Source of the DNA: an uncultured Flavobacteriales bacterium
Lineage (GTDB): Bacteria; Bacteroidota; Bacteroidia; Flavobacteriales; Vicingaceae
Reading direction: 5' to 3'
Assembly (NCBI GenBank): GCA_946886085.1
Contig: CAMPHX010000031.1
Coordinates: 1-8,475 of the forward strand
Length of the DNA: 8,475 bases
Both the position numbers and the translations under genes were made by a program. A model generated the notes under the pieces. That model was not told the DNA's origin, did no database searches, and saw only the letters and a program-made list of their open reading frames with translations. Shown here one piece after another: positions 7,167 through 8,475 of this stretch (positions are counted from its first letter, which is position 1; each line of letters opens with the position of its first letter).

Positions 7167-7182
7167 AAATAAATACTAATTT

Positions 7183-8340
7183 TTAAAGTGTTCCTCTTTT
7201 TTCCTGTTCTCTTTCTATGGATTCAAACAACGCTTTAAAGTTTCCTGCTCCAAATCCTCTTGCTCCCATTCTCTGAATAATTTCAAAAAACAAGGTAGGT
7301 CTGTCTTCAACAGGTTTAGTGAAAATTTGTAACAAATAACCTTCTTCATCGGCATCTATCATAATTCCTAAACTTTTCAAGGTTTCAATGTCTTCTCTTA
7401 ACTCGTGGCTATGTTCTTCCAACCTTCCGGGAACAGCTCTGTAATATTCCTCCGGTGGAGTGGATAAAAACTCTACTCCTCTGGCTCTTAATTTAGATAC
7501 CGTTGTAATGATATCATCCGTAGCTACAGCAATATGTTGTGCTCCGGGACCTTCATAAAAATCTAAGTATTCTTCAATTTGAGATTTTTTCTTTCCTTCG
7601 GCAGGCTCGTTAATCGGAAATTTAATTCTTCCATTACCATTACTCATTACTTTACTCATTAAAGCAGAATATTCGGTATGAATTTGTTTGTCATCAAACG
7701 ATAGAAAATTCACAAAGCCCATTACATCTTCATAAAACTTTACCCACTTATTCATTTCATTCCAACCGACATTTCCAACCATGTGGTCAATAAATTTTAA
7801 ACCTGTTGGTTCAGGGTTGTAATCCGATTCCCATTTTTTATATCCCGGTAAAAATACTCCGTTATAATTTTTTCTTTCTACAAAAATGTGAACGGTTTCT
7901 CCGTAAGTGTAAATTCCTGAACGTACCACTTCTCCATGCTCATCTTTTTCTACCGTTGGCTCCATAAAAGATTTTGCTCCTCTTTTAGTAGTTTCTTCCC
8001 ACGATTTGGTGGCATCTTCTACCCAAAGTGCAATTACTTTAACACCATCTCCATGTTTAACAATATGATCGTTTATTGGCGATTTTGAATTTAACGGAGT
8101 AGTCAACACCAACCTGATTTTATCTTGTTTCAACACATAAGAAGCATATTCTTTACATCCGGTCTCTAAGCCTTTGTAAGCATACGATTGAAAACCAAAT
8201 GCTGTTTTATAGAAATGTGCTGCTTGCTTGGCATTGCCTACATAAAACTCTACATAGTCAGTTCCTAAAAGCGGCAAGAAATCTTGTGCTCCTTCAAATA
8301 TTTTTTCTAATCCGTATTCTACGTTTTTTATACCTTTCAT
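7183..8340 (-). CDS. hpd: 4-hydroxyphenylpyruvate dioxygenase
   Basis: A 385-residue cytoplasmic non-haem Fe(II) enzyme. It converts 4-hydroxyphenylpyruvate and O2 to homogentisate and CO2, the second step of tyrosine breakdown. It is built of two vicinal-oxygen-chelate halves: an N-terminal half (about 26-155, starting GTDYVEFYVGNAKQAAHFY) and a catalytic C-terminal half (about 182-370). The 2-His-1-Glu iron ligands are visible as His186 (FIDHMVGNV), His269 (GAQHIAVATDD) and Glu353 (LFFEIIQR). The C-terminal helix region GFGAGNFKALFESIEREQ closes the active site and is characteristic of this enzyme rather than of hydroxymandelate synthase. The length is close to the eukaryotic form and longer than the Pseudomonas one (about 358). 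The leader holds three inverted repeats that could be regulator sites. Homogentisate dioxygenase, its usual partner, is not in the window. Confidence 0.97.
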   Translation of the reverse strand: MKGIKNVEYGLEKIFEGAQDFLPLLGTDYVEFYVGNAKQAAHFYKTAFGFQSYAYKGLETGCKEYASYVLKQDKIRLVLTTPLNSKSPINDHIVKHGDGVKVIALWVEDATKSWEETTKRGAKSFMEPTVEKDEHGEVVRSGIYTYGETVHIFVERKNYNGVFLPGYKKWESDYNPEPTGLKFIDHMVGNVGWNEMNKWVKFYEDVMGFVNFLSFDDKQIHTEYSALMSKVMSNGNGRIKFPINEPAEGKKKSQIEEYLDFYEGPGAQHIAVATDDIITTVSKLRARGVEFLSTPPEEYYRAVPGRLEEHSHELREDIETLKSLGIMIDADEEGYLLQIFTKPVEDRPTLFFEIIQRMGARGFGAGNFKALFESIEREQEKRGTL

Positions 8341-8401
8341 AATTCAATTAGTTTAAAAGTTTATTAGATGATAAGTTTAAGTTTTTAGTTGTTTGATACG
8401 T

Positions 8402-8424
8402 GTCAACTGTTTATCTCAGTTGAC
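8402..8424. promoter_or_regulatory. Candidate operator upstream of hpd (8-bp inverted repeat)
   Basis: GTCAACTG (8402-8409) and CAGTTGAC (8417-8424) form a perfect inverted repeat around a 7-base AT-rich spacer, 62-84 bases upstream of the hpd ATG. The spacing of arm centres, about 15 bases, would suit a dimeric regulator. No T-tract follows directly in either direction, so a terminator is less likely. The regulator is unknown. Confidence 0.45.
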
Positions 8425-8433
8425 TGTTAACAG
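8424..8433. promoter_or_regulatory. 10-bp palindrome CTGTTAACAG upstream of hpd
   Basis: A perfect palindrome that shares its first base with the end of the neighbouring inverted repeat and contains the same CTGTT-like core as the left arm and spacer of that repeat. It may be a second protein-binding site, but chance is possible in AT-rich DNA. Confidence 0.3.
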
Positions 8434-8447
8434 ATATTTTTTAATTA

Positions 8448-8457
8448 AACAATTGTT
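8448..8457. promoter_or_regulatory. 10-bp palindrome AACAATTGTT upstream of hpd
   Basis: The third perfect inverted repeat within 60 bases of leader, in the AT-rich stretch at the right edge. It shares the AACA/TGTT ends of the CTGTTAACAG site. The rest of 8341-8475 shows no gene and no convincing -33/-7 pair. Significance alone is low; it is listed because of the cluster. Confidence 0.22.
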
Positions 8458-8475
8458 ACATTAATTAATTTTCAC

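Noticed and set aside
7151..7170. TTTTTTGGAAAAAA-like palindrome after hpd as a terminator
   Set aside because: There is no room for a loop and no GC-rich stem. The same bases fit better as the -33 region of the next gene.

Overview
The window looks like part of a chromosome from the phylum Bacteroidota, most likely a flavobacterium-like member. This rests on strong AT richness, A-rich leaders without Shine-Dalgarno sequences, a match to the Bacteroidota -7 promoter box (TAnnTTTG) in front of hisS, a secreted M43 metalloprotease with PKD and GEVED domains, and a histidyl-tRNA synthetase with eukaryote/archaea-like motifs. All genes found lie on the minus strand, so the reading order is from high to low coordinates. 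The class-level placement is inference.

Layout in transcription order. A leader of about 135 bases (8341-8475) with three perfect inverted repeats precedes hpd, the 4-hydroxyphenylpyruvate dioxygenase of tyrosine breakdown (7183-8340). Then comes a 62-residue membrane protein of unknown role (6918-7106), with its own candidate promoter and a convincing intrinsic terminator (6859-6891). Next is a candidate operon: hisS (5367-6791), hutH (3859-5370, overlapping hisS by 4 bases as ATGA) and an NTF2-like lipoprotein gene (3429-3848, 10 bases after hutH). A 141-base gap carrying a leader hairpin follows. Last is a large secreted zinc metalloprotease gene (from 3287, running off the left edge), which ends in a tandem array of 519-bp in-frame repeats.

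How the genes relate. hisS and hutH both consume histidine: one charges it onto tRNA, the other deaminates it to urocanate. Their overlapping stop and start suggest coupled expression, and no other hut gene is visible. hpd belongs to aromatic amino-acid breakdown and is cut off from hisS by the terminator. The metalloprotease has a signal peptide, a propeptide-like stretch, an M43 catalytic domain, one PKD domain and one GEVED domain, then repeated PKD plus PKD-like pairs. A type IX secretion C-terminal domain would be expected beyond the left edge but is not seen.

The most notable signal is the repeat array. All three visible copies are identical over 284 bp, synonymous sites included, while the rest of the unit differs at many, mostly synonymous, positions. 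This points to recent gene conversion or unequal crossover, or to a collapsed assembly. I did not find a clearly new defence, mobile or RNA-guided system here.
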